Shown here: positions 7,383-15,124 of the stretch, one piece after another | Position numbering within the stretch: the first letter of the stretch is position 1 | Layout of the letters: each line of letters opens with the position of its first letter | From: Dietzia psychralcaliphila | GTDB taxonomy: Bacteria; Actinomycetota; Actinomycetes; Mycobacteriales; Mycobacteriaceae | Assembly (NCBI RefSeq): GCF_003096095.1 | Contig: NZ_CP015453.1 | Span: 3,658,001 to 3,722,000 of the forward strand | Reading direction: 5' to 3' | Length of the DNA stretch: 64,000 nt | The notes under the pieces: generated by a model | What the model was told of the DNA's origin: nothing | The model's input: only the letters and a program-made list of their open reading frames with translations | Database searches by the model: none | Made by a program: the position numbers and the translations under genes

Positions 7383-8357
7383 GTGACCAAAACATCGGTG
7401 GCCGTGGGATTCGTACTGCTGTGGAGTTGCGGCTTCGTGGGCGCGGCGTGGGGCACCACGGCGGCGGATCCCGCGGGCCTGCTGGCGTGGCGGTACGTCA
7501 TCACCGCCGGGGTGTTGCTCTCGGTGGCCCCGTTCCTCCGTGCGCGGGTGAGCCGCCGCGACCTCGGGCAGCAGTGCACGTTGGGGCTGACCGCACATGT
7601 CCTGTTCCTCGGCGGCGTCTTCGCCGCCGCGGCCTCCGGGGTCGACGCGGGCACCACCGCGCTGGTGTGTTCGGCCCAGCCTCTGCTCGTGGCCGCCGCC
7701 GGTGCCGCCTTCTGGGGTGACCGGTTGACGGCGCGGCAGTGGACCGGTGTCGCGTTGGGGCTCGGCGCGGTTGCCCTCTGCGTGGGCGGCGTCGGCGATC
7801 TCGGCCCCGCGATCATCCTCCCGGTGATCAGCCTGCTCGGCCTGTCGTGTTCGGCGCTGCTCGAACGTCGCTGGGCACCACGGGTGCACGTGGTGACCGC
7901 CCTGACGGTTCAGGTGAGCGCTGCGGCGGTGGTCTTCGTGACAGTGGCGGTGCTCACCTCGGGACTGGCGGTCGACCCGACGGCCCGGTTGGTGGGTTCG
8001 CTCGCGTGGCTGGTCATCCCGGCCGGGCTCGGGGGCTACGGGGCCTACCTGCTCGCACTGCGCACACTCGGCGCCACCCGCGCGAGCATGCTGCTCTACC
8101 TCACCCCGCCGGTGTCGGCGATCTGGGCGTGGGCGATGCTCGGCGATCGGATCGGAGCGCCTCAACTCGTCGCGATGGGGCTGGGGATCGTAGCGGTCCT
8201 ACTCACGGCGAACTCCGGGCAGAACGGTCGCACGACCGCCCGCCCCCCGGGGGGTGAGCTGGCCCGATGCACGGTCACTCCGGGATCCGCTGCGGGACGG
8301 GTCCATTCGGCCAGCGCACCTCTCGGCGGCGGAACGCCCCGGGCGCCCGGCGTCTGA
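7383..8357 (+). CDS. EamA/DMT family transporter
   Basis: Ten-helix inner-membrane exporter of about 324 residues with two internally homologous EamA halves (roughly residues 5-130 and 140-280). Near the end of the second half, GATRASMLLYLTPPVSAIWAW is the usual family signature (GA...S...P..A...). The C-terminal tail beyond residue 285 is Gly/Pro/Arg-rich and probably disordered. The substrate is unknown; family members export amino acids and metabolites. The start is uncertain: GTG at 7383 gives MTKTSVAVGF, and an in-frame TTG lies at 7371. No ribosome-binding site precedes either, so a leaderless mRNA is possible. It is probably repressed by the divergent TetR. Confidence 0.87.
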   Translation: MTKTSVAVGFVLLWSCGFVGAAWGTTAADPAGLLAWRYVITAGVLLSVAPFLRARVSRRDLGQQCTLGLTAHVLFLGGVFAAAASGVDAGTTALVCSAQPLLVAAAGAAFWGDRLTARQWTGVALGLGAVALCVGGVGDLGPAIILPVISLLGLSCSALLERRWAPRVHVVTALTVQVSAAAVVFVTVAVLTSGLAVDPTARLVGSLAWLVIPAGLGGYGAYLLALRTLGATRASMLLYLTPPVSAIWAWAMLGDRIGAPQLVAMGLGIVAVLLTANSGQNGRTTARPPGGELARCTVTPGSAAGRVHSASAPLGGGTPRAPGV

Positions 8358-8399
8358 ACCCGCGTCGGAACCGGAACCGGGGCGGGGGCCGGTGTCACA

Positions 8400-9917
8400 T
8401 CAGGTGCCGCAGAAGGTGACGTGCGGTGAGGAGCCGGGCGGGGCCGGGCTCGCGAACCGCTCCCGCCCGGGCAGCTCGGTGTAGGGGTCGGTGACGACGA
8501 CGAGGAGTTCCTCGAACGGTTCGAGATCACCAGCCGTGGCCGCGTCCAGTGCCTCCTCCACCAGGCGGTTCCGCGGGATGTAGGCGGGATTGACCCCGGC
8601 CATCACCGCGGCCGACGGATCCAGCGCACGCCAGCTCGCCAGCCACCCGTCCGCCAGCTCACCCACCAGCTCGCGCACAGGCCGGGTGTCGCCCGCCGCG
8701 GCCGGGATGAGCGCCCGGAAGAACGACGTGTAGTCGACCCGGGTGGCGGAGAGCAGTCGCGAGAGTTCTTCCAGCAACGGTTCGACCACCTCGTCGCCCG
8801 GCCCCGCCGATTCGCCCGACCTCGCCAGCTCGCCCGGCCCCGCCGATTCGCCCGACCCCGCCGGTCGGCCCAGCGCAGCGGGAAGTCCCAGCTTTGTGCG
8901 CATCCCCGCGGTCCAGGCCTCCTGGTATCGGGCGGGGAACGTACCCAGGGCCGCTGTCAGTGTCTCGACGGCCGCGTTCTCGTCGTCGTCGATCAACGGG
9001 ACCAGGGTCTCGGCGAACCTCGCCAGGTTCCACTGCACGATGGGCGGCTGGTTCCCGTAGGCATACCGACCCTGCGTGTCGATCGAACTGAACACCGTCG
9101 CGGGGTCGAAGCCCTCCATGAACGCGCACGGCCCGTAGTCGATGGTCTCGCCGGAGATCGTGGTGTTGTCCGTGTTCATCACGCCGTGGATGAACCCCAC
9201 CAGCATCCACTGCGCCACGAGGGAGGCCTGGGCGTCGAGCACCGCGGTGAACAGCGCGAGGTACGGGTTCTCCGCGTCGACCGCCTGCGGGTGGTGGCGA
9301 GCGATGGCGTGGTCGGCGAGCCTGCGCACCAGCTCCACGTCCCCGGTGGAGCGGGCGAACTGGAAGGTGCCCACCCGCAGGTGGCTGGACGCGACCCGGG
9401 CGAGCACGGCGCCCGGGAGCGGTTGTTCGCGGTTCACGGTGACCCCGGTTCCCACCACGGCAAGCGCCCGTGTGGTGGGCACTCCCAGTGCGTACATGGC
9501 CTCGCTGATCAGATACTCGCGGAGCATCGGGCCGACGGCGGCCAACCCGTCCCCACCGCGGGCGAACGGCGTCCGGCCGGAGCCCTTGAGGTGAAGGTCG
9601 CGACCGTCGGGGAGCTCGCCCATCAACAGGGCCCGCCCGTCTCCCAGCCGCGGGGAGTAGCCACCGAACTGGTGCCCCGCGTACGCCTGCGCGACCGGGG
9701 TGGCGCCGGAGGGGACGTGGGTACCGGTCAGCAGTCGGAGGCCCTCGTCTCCCCGTAGGTAGTCCGGGTCCAGGCCCAGCTCGTCGGCCAGCGGCTCGTT
9801 CAGGGCGAGCAGACGCGGTTCCGGGACGTCGGCCGCCTTCCACGGCACGCCGAGATCGGGGAAATCGTGGGCGAAGCCATCGGTGAGCCGTACGCCGAAC
9901 CGCTCTGGTGAGGTCAT
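8400..9917 (-). CDS. selO: SelO/YdiU protein adenylyltransferase
   Basis: Pseudokinase-fold enzyme of 505 residues that transfers AMP from ATP to Ser, Thr or Tyr of target proteins, linked to redox homeostasis. Recognisable parts are [24 protein letters not shown] (residues 78-101), [11 protein letters not shown] with Lys111, the GVNRxQP-like stretch, and [10 protein letters not shown]...DYGPCAFM around the metal-binding loop. The C-terminus ends TFCGT with Cys three residues from the end, the position taken by selenocysteine or Cys in homologues. A Gly/Ser/Ala/Pro insert is encoded by a 26-bp direct repeat and looks like a recent expansion. The next gene upstream on this strand, a K+ channel, stops 4 bp before this start, so they probably form an operon. 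Confidence 0.95.
   Translation of the reverse strand: MTSPERFGVRLTDGFAHDFPDLGVPWKAADVPEPRLLALNEPLADELGLDPDYLRGDEGLRLLTGTHVPSGATPVAQAYAGHQFGGYSPRLGDGRALLMGELPDGRDLHLKGSGRTPFARGGDGLAAVGPMLREYLISEAMYALGVPTTRALAVVGTGVTVNREQPLPGAVLARVASSHLRVGTFQFARSTGDVELVRRLADHAIARHHPQAVDAENPYLALFTAVLDAQASLVAQWMLVGFIHGVMNTDNTTISGETIDYGPCAFMEGFDPATVFSSIDTQGRYAYGNQPPIVQWNLARFAETLVPLIDDDENAAVETLTAALGTFPARYQEAWTAGMRTKLGLPAALGRPAGSGESAGPGELARSGESAGPGDEVVEPLLEELSRLLSATRVDYTSFFRALIPAAAGDTRPVRELVGELADGWLASWRALDPSAAVMAGVNPAYIPRNRLVEEALDAATAGDLEPFEELLVVVTDPYTELPGRERFASPAPPGSSPHVTFCGT
8795..8856. repeat. 26-bp direct repeat inside selO
   Basis: The 26 bases at 8795-8820 recur exactly at 8831-8856, giving a 36-bp period that encodes a 12-residue repeat ([10 protein letters not shown]). 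The copies are in frame, so the repeat lengthens a loop without breaking the gene. Confidence 0.85.
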
Positions 9918-9921
9918 GCCG

Positions 9922-10686
9922 TCAACGGTACGTCTCCGTGGCCGGGCTGCCCGGCCCCTGATTTCGGTGTTCCGCGCCGAGGCCCAGACGGCCGAGGTCC
10001 TCGCGCAACGCCGCGATGTCCGCCGTCAGCCGGCTGACCTGAGCCTGTGTGGCGGTCTGGTTGGCCTCGTCCTGCTCGCTGACCCGGTCCACGATCCACG
10101 AGGCGAGGGTGGCCGTGACGACACCCAGCAGAGCGATCCCGGCGAGCATCAGACCCGTCGCGATCACCCGGCCCACCGGGGTCACCGGCGCGATGTCTCC
10201 GTATCCCACCGTCGTGACCGTCACCACCGCCCACCACAGCGCCTCCCCGTAGGTCTCGATGGACCCACCGGGCGCCCCGCGCTCGGCGTCCAGCATCGCC
10301 AGGGAGGACACGACCAGCAGGACCGACGTGGACCCCGCGGCATACGCGATCACCTGGCCGCGCACGGCAGTCCCCGCCGAGCGGTGCATGACGCTCAGCA
10401 TCATCACGAGCCGGAGCAGACGCAGTGGCCGGAGCATGGGAAGGGCGATCACCGCCAGCTCGTACCAGTGCGTGAACAGCCACCGGCCCCTCGGCTTGGC
10501 CAGCGCCAGTCGGACCCCGAAGTCCACGGCGAAGAGTAGCCAGGTCCCCCAGATCACGACCTCGGTGGCCACGGCCGCCGCGCCGACCGGACGCACGAGG
10601 ACCGTCGCCGCGTAGGCCACGAGAAAGGCCAGCGCGGCCGCCATCAGAGGCCACTCGGTCAGGTCCGCCCACCGTTTTTCCGTCAC
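9922..10686 (-). CDS. Voltage-gated-type potassium channel
   Basis: Membrane protein of about 254 residues with the ion-channel core. An S1-S4-like region holds the Arg-rich segment [16 protein letters not shown], and the pore helix and selectivity filter read [12 protein letters not shown], the K+-selective signature. The last 45 residues ([25 protein letters not shown]...) form a predicted coiled coil suited to tetramer assembly. Start: GTG at 10684-10686 gives [12 protein letters not shown]; a TTG 39 bp upstream is also in frame and neither has a clear ribosome-binding site. It lies 4 bp upstream of selO and is probably co-transcribed with it. Confidence 0.9.
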   Translation of the reverse strand: MTEKRWADLTEWPLMAAALAFLVAYAATVLVRPVGAAAVATEVVIWGTWLLFAVDFGVRLALAKPRGRWLFTHWYELAVIALPMLRPLRLLRLVMMLSVMHRSAGTAVRGQVIAYAAGSTSVLLVVSSLAMLDAERGAPGGSIETYGEALWWAVVTVTTVGYGDIAPVTPVGRVIATGLMLAGIALLGVVTATLASWIVDRVSEQDEANQTATQAQVSRLTADIAALREDLGRLGLGAEHRNQGPGSPATETYR

Positions 10687-10882
10687 TGCTCGATGATGTC
10701 CGACTCCACCCGCGTAGGTGTGCAACGTGACGGCATGGTTACCGATCAGCCGATCACGTTCTTTTCAGCGAGAACACGGCGTACATTCCAGGCAACCGAG
10801 GACTCGCCCCGTCGATCGGCAGGTGTAGAGAGACGAGCCGACGTCCACGCCATGCGACATCTACTGGAGCCGAGGTAGCGCC

Positions 10883-12358
10883 ATGTCAGCTAATACGGTG
10901 GGGTTCGCGCTACTCATACTGGGACTGGCGCTGCTGATCGGAAAGATCATCCGCGTCAGGGTGGGCATCGTCCAGTCGCTGTTCCTCCCCAGCTCGATAG
11001 TCGCGGGGGCACTACTGCTGCTGCTGGGCCCCGAGGTACTGGGCAGGATCGCGGGCCCCTGGGGCGAGAACGGCGTGTTCACCGAACCGATCGTGGAGGT
11101 GTGGTCCACCCTCCCCGGGCTCCTCATCAGCGTCATCTTCGCCACGATGTTCCTCGGGCAGGAACTACCCACCCCCAAGCGGGCCATCAAGCTCGTCGGA
11201 CCGCAACTGTCGCTCGGTGTGTCACTCGCCTCGGGCCAGTACGTGGTGGGCCTGCTTCTCGCCGCGCTGATCCTCGTCCCGATACTCGCCGCGTCCCCGA
11301 TGACAGGCGCCCTGATCGAGATCGGCTTCGAGGGTGGCCACGGCACCGCGGCGGGCATGCGACCGGTCTTCGAGGAACTCGGGTTCACCGAGGGTGCCGA
11401 CCTCGCGGTCGGGCTGGCGACGGTGGGCATCGTGGGCGGGGTGATCATCGGTATCGCGCTGATCAACTGGGCGGTCCGTACCGGGAAGACGGAGATCGTC
11501 ACCGGGAGCGCCAAGATGTCGATCGAGGAGCAGAAGGGCCTGTTCCGCGAGGACGAGTACTACTCGGCTGGGAAGATGACCTCCCGTCCGGCATCCGTGG
11601 AGCCGCTATCCCTGCACGTCGCGCTGGTGGCGGTGGCGATCCTCATCGGACTGGGGATCCTCGAGGGCCTGCGCTGGATCGAGCAGGCCACCTACGCGTC
11701 GGTCATGCTCGACGAGAAAACGCCGCTGGAGATCTTCGCCTTTGTCCCCCTCTTCCCCCTCGCCCTGCTGGGCGGTGTGATCCTGCAGGTGATAGCGACC
11801 AAGGCCGGGGTGGCCCACGTGATCGATCCCCAGATCATGCTGCGGATCCAGGGGTGGGCGCTCGACTTCCTCATCGTCGCCGCGATCGGGACCCTGTCGC
11901 TCCAGGCGATCGGGGAGAACATCGGAGCCTTCGCGATCCTCGCGGTCGCCGGCATCGTGTTCAACGTCGGCTTGTTCCTCTTCCTGGCTCCCAGGATCAT
12001 CGGGCGCTACTGGTTCGAGCGCGGGATCGGCGACTTCGGGCAGTCCATGGGCGTCACCGCCACGGGCCTCATCCTCATGCGAGTGGTCGACCCGGAGGCG
12101 AAGAGCCCGGCGTTCGAGGCCTTCGGATACAAGCAACTCGTGTTTGAGCCGTTCTTCGGCGGCGGGCTCATCACTGCCATGGCGGTGCCCATCATCTTCC
12201 TCACCGGTGTGTGGCCCCTGTTCTTCGTGATGCTCGCGGTCTTCCTCGTGGCCGTCCTCTCCGGGTTGTTCTACTTCCGTCCCAGGGAGATGCGGGACCG
12301 GGCCGAGTGGGAGAAAGAGAAAGGGAAGTCCGGCGCGGGCCAACCCGCGCGTGAGTGA
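10883..12358 (+). CDS. Sodium/glutamate symporter (GltS/ESS type)
   Basis: Integral membrane Na+-coupled carboxylate symporter of 491 residues with about twelve helices. The motif FEGGHGTAAGM in the first half and GQSMGVTATGLILMR in the second are the re-entrant-loop signatures of the GltS family. A cytoplasmic loop of about 60 residues (near 195-250, rich in Lys/Glu) divides the halves. It is longer than E. coli GltS (about 400 residues), mostly through this loop and a charged C-terminal tail. The ATG at 10883 follows GAGGTAG. It is divergent from the K+ channel. Confidence 0.88.
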   Translation: MSANTVGFALLILGLALLIGKIIRVRVGIVQSLFLPSSIVAGALLLLLGPEVLGRIAGPWGENGVFTEPIVEVWSTLPGLLISVIFATMFLGQELPTPKRAIKLVGPQLSLGVSLASGQYVVGLLLAALILVPILAASPMTGALIEIGFEGGHGTAAGMRPVFEELGFTEGADLAVGLATVGIVGGVIIGIALINWAVRTGKTEIVTGSAKMSIEEQKGLFREDEYYSAGKMTSRPASVEPLSLHVALVAVAILIGLGILEGLRWIEQATYASVMLDEKTPLEIFAFVPLFPLALLGGVILQVIATKAGVAHVIDPQIMLRIQGWALDFLIVAAIGTLSLQAIGENIGAFAILAVAGIVFNVGLFLFLAPRIIGRYWFERGIGDFGQSMGVTATGLILMRVVDPEAKSPAFEAFGYKQLVFEPFFGGGLITAMAVPIIFLTGVWPLFFVMLAVFLVAVLSGLFYFRPREMRDRAEWEKEKGKSGAGQPARE

Positions 12359-12459
12359 GCCCTCCCGGCCGCCCAGCCACCTGTTTCGAGCGGTGGTCGG
12401 TGCTCGCCGGTGGCCCTAGGCTCGACTGCACCCCGACCCCCTCACCAGGAGAGTTCACG

Positions 12460-12966
12460 GTGCCACCACCCACCTCCGAGGCCCACGCCGCCGATCCCAC
12501 CGTGAATCGGCGCCTGGTCCTGTCGGGGTTCCTCTTCGGCTGCGGCATAGCCGGATCCGTGATCGATCTCTTCGTCTTCCACCTGCTCCTGCAGTGGCAC
12601 CACTTCTACGACCTGTCCACCACCAACATCGCTCTCCTGACGGACGGGCTGTTCCACGGCGCGACCTGGCTCATCACGGTGTGGGGACTGTTCATGCTGG
12701 GGGATGTGCGGCACCGGGTGGTCGTTCCGTGGTGGCGGTGGTCCGGCGCGGTGCTCGCCGGCGTCGGGTTCTTCCAACTGTTCGACGGCCTCGTGTTCCA
12801 CAAGCTCCTCCGGATCCACCAGATCCGATACGGCGTCGACCTGGTCGTCTACGACCTGGCATGGCTCGGCTCGGCTGCTCTCCTGCTGCTGGTGGGTGCG
12901 CTGATCCTGTGGCGAACCTCGGGCGTCCACTTGCGGGCCCCCGCATCCGGGCAGCCCCGGGACTGA
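12460..12966 (+). CDS. DUF2243 membrane protein
   Basis: A 168-residue membrane protein with four predicted helices and conserved His residues in and near them (FHLLLQWHHFY, FHGATW, VFHKLLRIHQIRYG). This matches DUF2243 proteins, which often sit beside CtaG-type copper/oxidase assembly genes. Its role is not known. The GTG at 12460-12462 is chosen because CCAGGAGAG lies about seven bases upstream; the open frame extends further but starts in the previous intergenic region. The CtaG-like gene follows after 5 bp and is probably co-transcribed. Confidence 0.85.
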   Translation: MPPPTSEAHAADPTVNRRLVLSGFLFGCGIAGSVIDLFVFHLLLQWHHFYDLSTTNIALLTDGLFHGATWLITVWGLFMLGDVRHRVVVPWWRWSGAVLAGVGFFQLFDGLVFHKLLRIHQIRYGVDLVVYDLAWLGSAALLLLVGALILWRTSGVHLRAPASGQPRD

Positions 12967-12971
12967 GTCTG

Positions 12972-13856
12972 GTGCCTCACGATCATGCGCAATCCGGGCC
13001 CCATGACTGGTCGGTACCCGAAGCGCTCGGAGTGCTACTGCTCGCAGTGGCGCTCACCGCCTACCTGGTCGGCGTCCGACGACATAGCACCAGGGGCTCG
13101 TGGCCCCGGTACCGCACCACGCTGTGGATCGCGGGACTGATCTGCCTCGGCGCGGCGTGGATCGGCCCCCTGGCCTCGGCGGCCCACTCGGGATTCACCG
13201 CCCACATGGGCGTCCACCTGCTCCTGGGGATGCTCGGCCCGCTGCTCCTGGTACTCGCGGCCCCCGTGACCCTCGCACTTCGGACGCTCCCTCCACGCAA
13301 CGCGCGGGCCGTTTCGCGCGTTCTCCGGTCCCCTCCGGTGCGGGTGCTCACCCATCCCGTCGTCGCCGCCGTGCTCAACGCCGGGGGCCTGTGGGTGCTC
13401 TACACCACCGATCTCTTCGCGCTCATGCACGCGGCACCGACCGTCCACGTCCTCGTCCACGCGCACGTGTTCCTCGCCGGCCTGGTGTTCACCGCCGCGA
13501 TGATCGGGCCGGACCCCAATCCCCACCGTGCGAGCTTCCGGACCCGCGCGGTGGTGCTCGTGCTGTTCATCGCCGCCCACTCGATCCTCGGTAGGTGGCT
13601 GTACGGCCATCCCCCGATCGGCGTCGATCCAGAGGATGCGAGGGCCGGGGCCCAGCTGATGTTCTACGGCGGCGAGGTGATCGACCTCGCCCTCCTGGTG
13701 CTGCTCTTCACGGGGTGGTACCCCGGATCACGAGCGCGAAGCCGATTCCTCCCCCGCAATCCCTCCCGCCCCTCCCGCAATCCCTCCCGCCCCTCCCGCG
13801 ACACCCTCGCTGACCGGGCCAGCGATCCCCGGGGCCGCGAACTGTCGCCCCCGTGA
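12972..13856 (+). CDS. CtaG-type cytochrome c oxidase assembly protein
   Basis: Membrane protein of about 294 residues of the Caa3_CtaG family, linked to copper delivery to cytochrome oxidase. Seven hydrophobic segments carry conserved His residues: AAHSGFTAHMGVHLLLGML, HVLVHAHVFLAGLVF and AHSILGRWLY. These are the presumed metal ligands. The tail beyond residue 255 is Pro/Ser/Arg-rich, with the heptad NPSRPSR duplicated through a 21-bp DNA repeat. The GTG at 12972 lies 5 bp after the DUF2243 stop and translation is likely coupled. The pairing with DUF2243 supports a shared role in copper or respiratory-complex biogenesis (inference). Confidence 0.88.
   Translation: MPHDHAQSGPHDWSVPEALGVLLLAVALTAYLVGVRRHSTRGSWPRYRTTLWIAGLICLGAAWIGPLASAAHSGFTAHMGVHLLLGMLGPLLLVLAAPVTLALRTLPPRNARAVSRVLRSPPVRVLTHPVVAAVLNAGGLWVLYTTDLFALMHAAPTVHVLVHAHVFLAGLVFTAAMIGPDPNPHRASFRTRAVVLVLFIAAHSILGRWLYGHPPIGVDPEDARAGAQLMFYGGEVIDLALLVLLFTGWYPGSRARSRFLPRNPSRPSRNPSRPSRDTLADRASDPRGRELSPP
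13755..13796. repeat. Two tandem 21-bp copies in the ctaG-like tail
   Basis: The unit cgcaatccctcccgcccctcc occurs exactly twice, at 13755-13775 and 13776-13796. It encodes a seven-residue repeat and keeps the frame. Confidence 0.9.
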
Positions 13857-13934
13857 GCACAACCAGGGCAACCCCTCCTCAGGCGGTACTAGAATTAAGG
13901 AAACTACATATCCGGATCGATCTCAGGAGGACTC

Positions 13935-14150
13935 ATGAAGAAGAAGTCGTGGAACGAACTGACCGACACCCAGAAGACCGTGCTCCTGACCCTGATGTCC
14001 GTGCAGGTGTCGCTCGCGGTCTCGGCGTGGACCGATCTGGCATTCCGGCCCGCCGAGCAGGTGCGCGGCACCAAGGGCCGGTGGGCCGCCATCATCGCGG
14101 TCAACTTCATCGGGCCCGCCCTGTACTTCTGGCGGGGACGGCAGAAATGA
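13935..14150 (+). CDS. Small membrane protein, PLDc_N-like
   Basis: A 71-residue protein with a Lys-rich start (MKKKSWNELTDTQK), one hydrophobic helix and the ending FIGPALYFWRGRQK. This resembles the isolated N-terminal domain of phospholipase D/cardiolipin synthase-type proteins found widely in actinobacteria. An AGGAGG sequence stands five bases before the ATG. Its stop overlaps the start of the next gene in an ATGA, so the two are translationally coupled. The role is unknown. Confidence 0.85.
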   Translation: MKKKSWNELTDTQKTVLLTLMSVQVSLAVSAWTDLAFRPAEQVRGTKGRWAAIIAVNFIGPALYFWRGRQK

Positions 14151-14437
14151 GCTCCCGGGGACGGGCCGGGGTCGTCGCCGGTGTCCTCCTCGTCGTCGTC
14201 TTGACCCTCGGCGCGTGCGCCGCGGGCCCCAATGTCGACGTCTCCCCGGAGGGCCTCGGCTTCTGGTGGGGATTGTGGCACGGGCTCATCCTCCCCGTGA
14301 CCTTCATCATCTCCCTGTTCACCGACACCGTGACCATCTACGAGGTGGGCAACAACGGCAACTGGTACAACTTCGGCTTCGTTCTAGGAATCGCGTTGTT
14401 CTCCGGCCCCGTGATGGCCGGATCCCGCCGTCGTTGA
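14147..14437 (+). CDS. Small membrane protein with lipoprotein-like signal
   Basis: A 96-residue protein. Residues 1-27 form a signal/anchor ending in LTLGACAAG, a lipobox-like site with Cys24. Two further hydrophobic segments follow (WGLWHGLILPVTFIISLF and FGFVLGIALFSGPVMAG), separated by DTVTIYEVGNNGNWYN. I do not recognise a functional family. It overlaps the upstream small gene by 4 bp (ATGA), so the pair is one operon. Confidence 0.85.
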   Translation: MSSRGRAGVVAGVLLVVVLTLGACAAGPNVDVSPEGLGFWWGLWHGLILPVTFIISLFTDTVTIYEVGNNGNWYNFGFVLGIALFSGPVMAGSRRR

Positions 14438-14872
14438 CGCCCCACCGCCTCGGGCGGACCGGGCCGGATGCACCACGTCCTCCGACCCGGCATCTATGCC
14501 CGTGCCGCGGTCGCGGTGGGTGTCGTCGCCGGGCGACGAGTCGTCCTCGCGGTCGCGCATGATCCTGGCCAGTCGCTCCTCGTCCAGACCCGACCATTCG
14601 ACGTAGTCCGCCCACGCGCTCTCGTTCACGACGCCGAGAGTCCGAACAACAGGACGGACGACCTGCCGATCGGATCCACCACGACGGAGCCCGTGGCGCC
14701 CTTCTCGTCGACGTTGACGTTCGGCGGAATGCTTGAACACTGTCTCTCCCACAATTTCCTGTCATACACGGGGCCCCGGGTCCACTTCCCGGTCGGCGGC
14801 GAGTACGTCGTCGCCTCGCCTCCGGGTGGTCCGGCCGGTGGTCACGACTGCGACCACGATTGGCGTGAACAC
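14384..14872 (-). pseudogene. Possible broken small gene (three stepped frames)
   Basis: Three short minus-strand frames follow each other with overlapping ends: 14762-14872 (36 codons, GTG start), 14626-14769 (47 codons, GTG start) and 14384-14629 (81 codons, GTG start sharing GTGA with the previous stop). The end of the second (IPPNVNVDEKGATGSVVVDPIG) and the start of the third (MNESAWADYVEWSGLDEERL) have more than 90% G/C at third positions, as coding DNA here does. Removing two bases from a CTCTC run near 14635 would fuse them in frame. This reads as one gene broken by small indels, or as an overlapping micro-operon. The third frame also runs 54 bp antisense into the preceding gene. No family is recognised. 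Confidence 0.3.
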
Positions 14873-14910
14873 TAATTCACATTTGGCGAGTCATCGCCGT
14901 CGCAGCGGGC

Positions 14911-14928
14911 TTTTCACCCGGGTGAAAA
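14911..14928. promoter_or_regulatory. Perfect 18-bp palindrome ttttcacccgggtgaaaa
   Basis: An uninterrupted inverted repeat, followed by a further ggtgaaa half site at 14933-14939. It lies 39 bp upstream of the first stepped minus-strand frame and downstream of the LuxR gene. The form suits a dimeric regulator operator; the regulator is unknown. In the remaining bases to 15124 I see nothing. Confidence 0.5.
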
Positions 14929-15124
14929 AGGGGGTGAAACCGCAGCTGAGAGCGTCCGATCGGGAGCTCTTCCGCCCGGATCCTTCGCGGAGTCAAATCT
15001 GAACTAGCAACCTGGACACTCCGCAGTTCGGCACCCGACCGGGGGACAATGCGGTGGAGGTGACCCCGCTCGCCGGTTCCGGCGGCCACGGTTCGACTGG
15101 AACAGCGCCCGACGGCGGGCGTAC

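Noticed and set aside
6735-8165. TetR gene extended to 476 codons
   Set aside because: The extension runs antisense through the EamA gene; a GTG with a strong ribosome-binding site at 7298 starts the real repressor.
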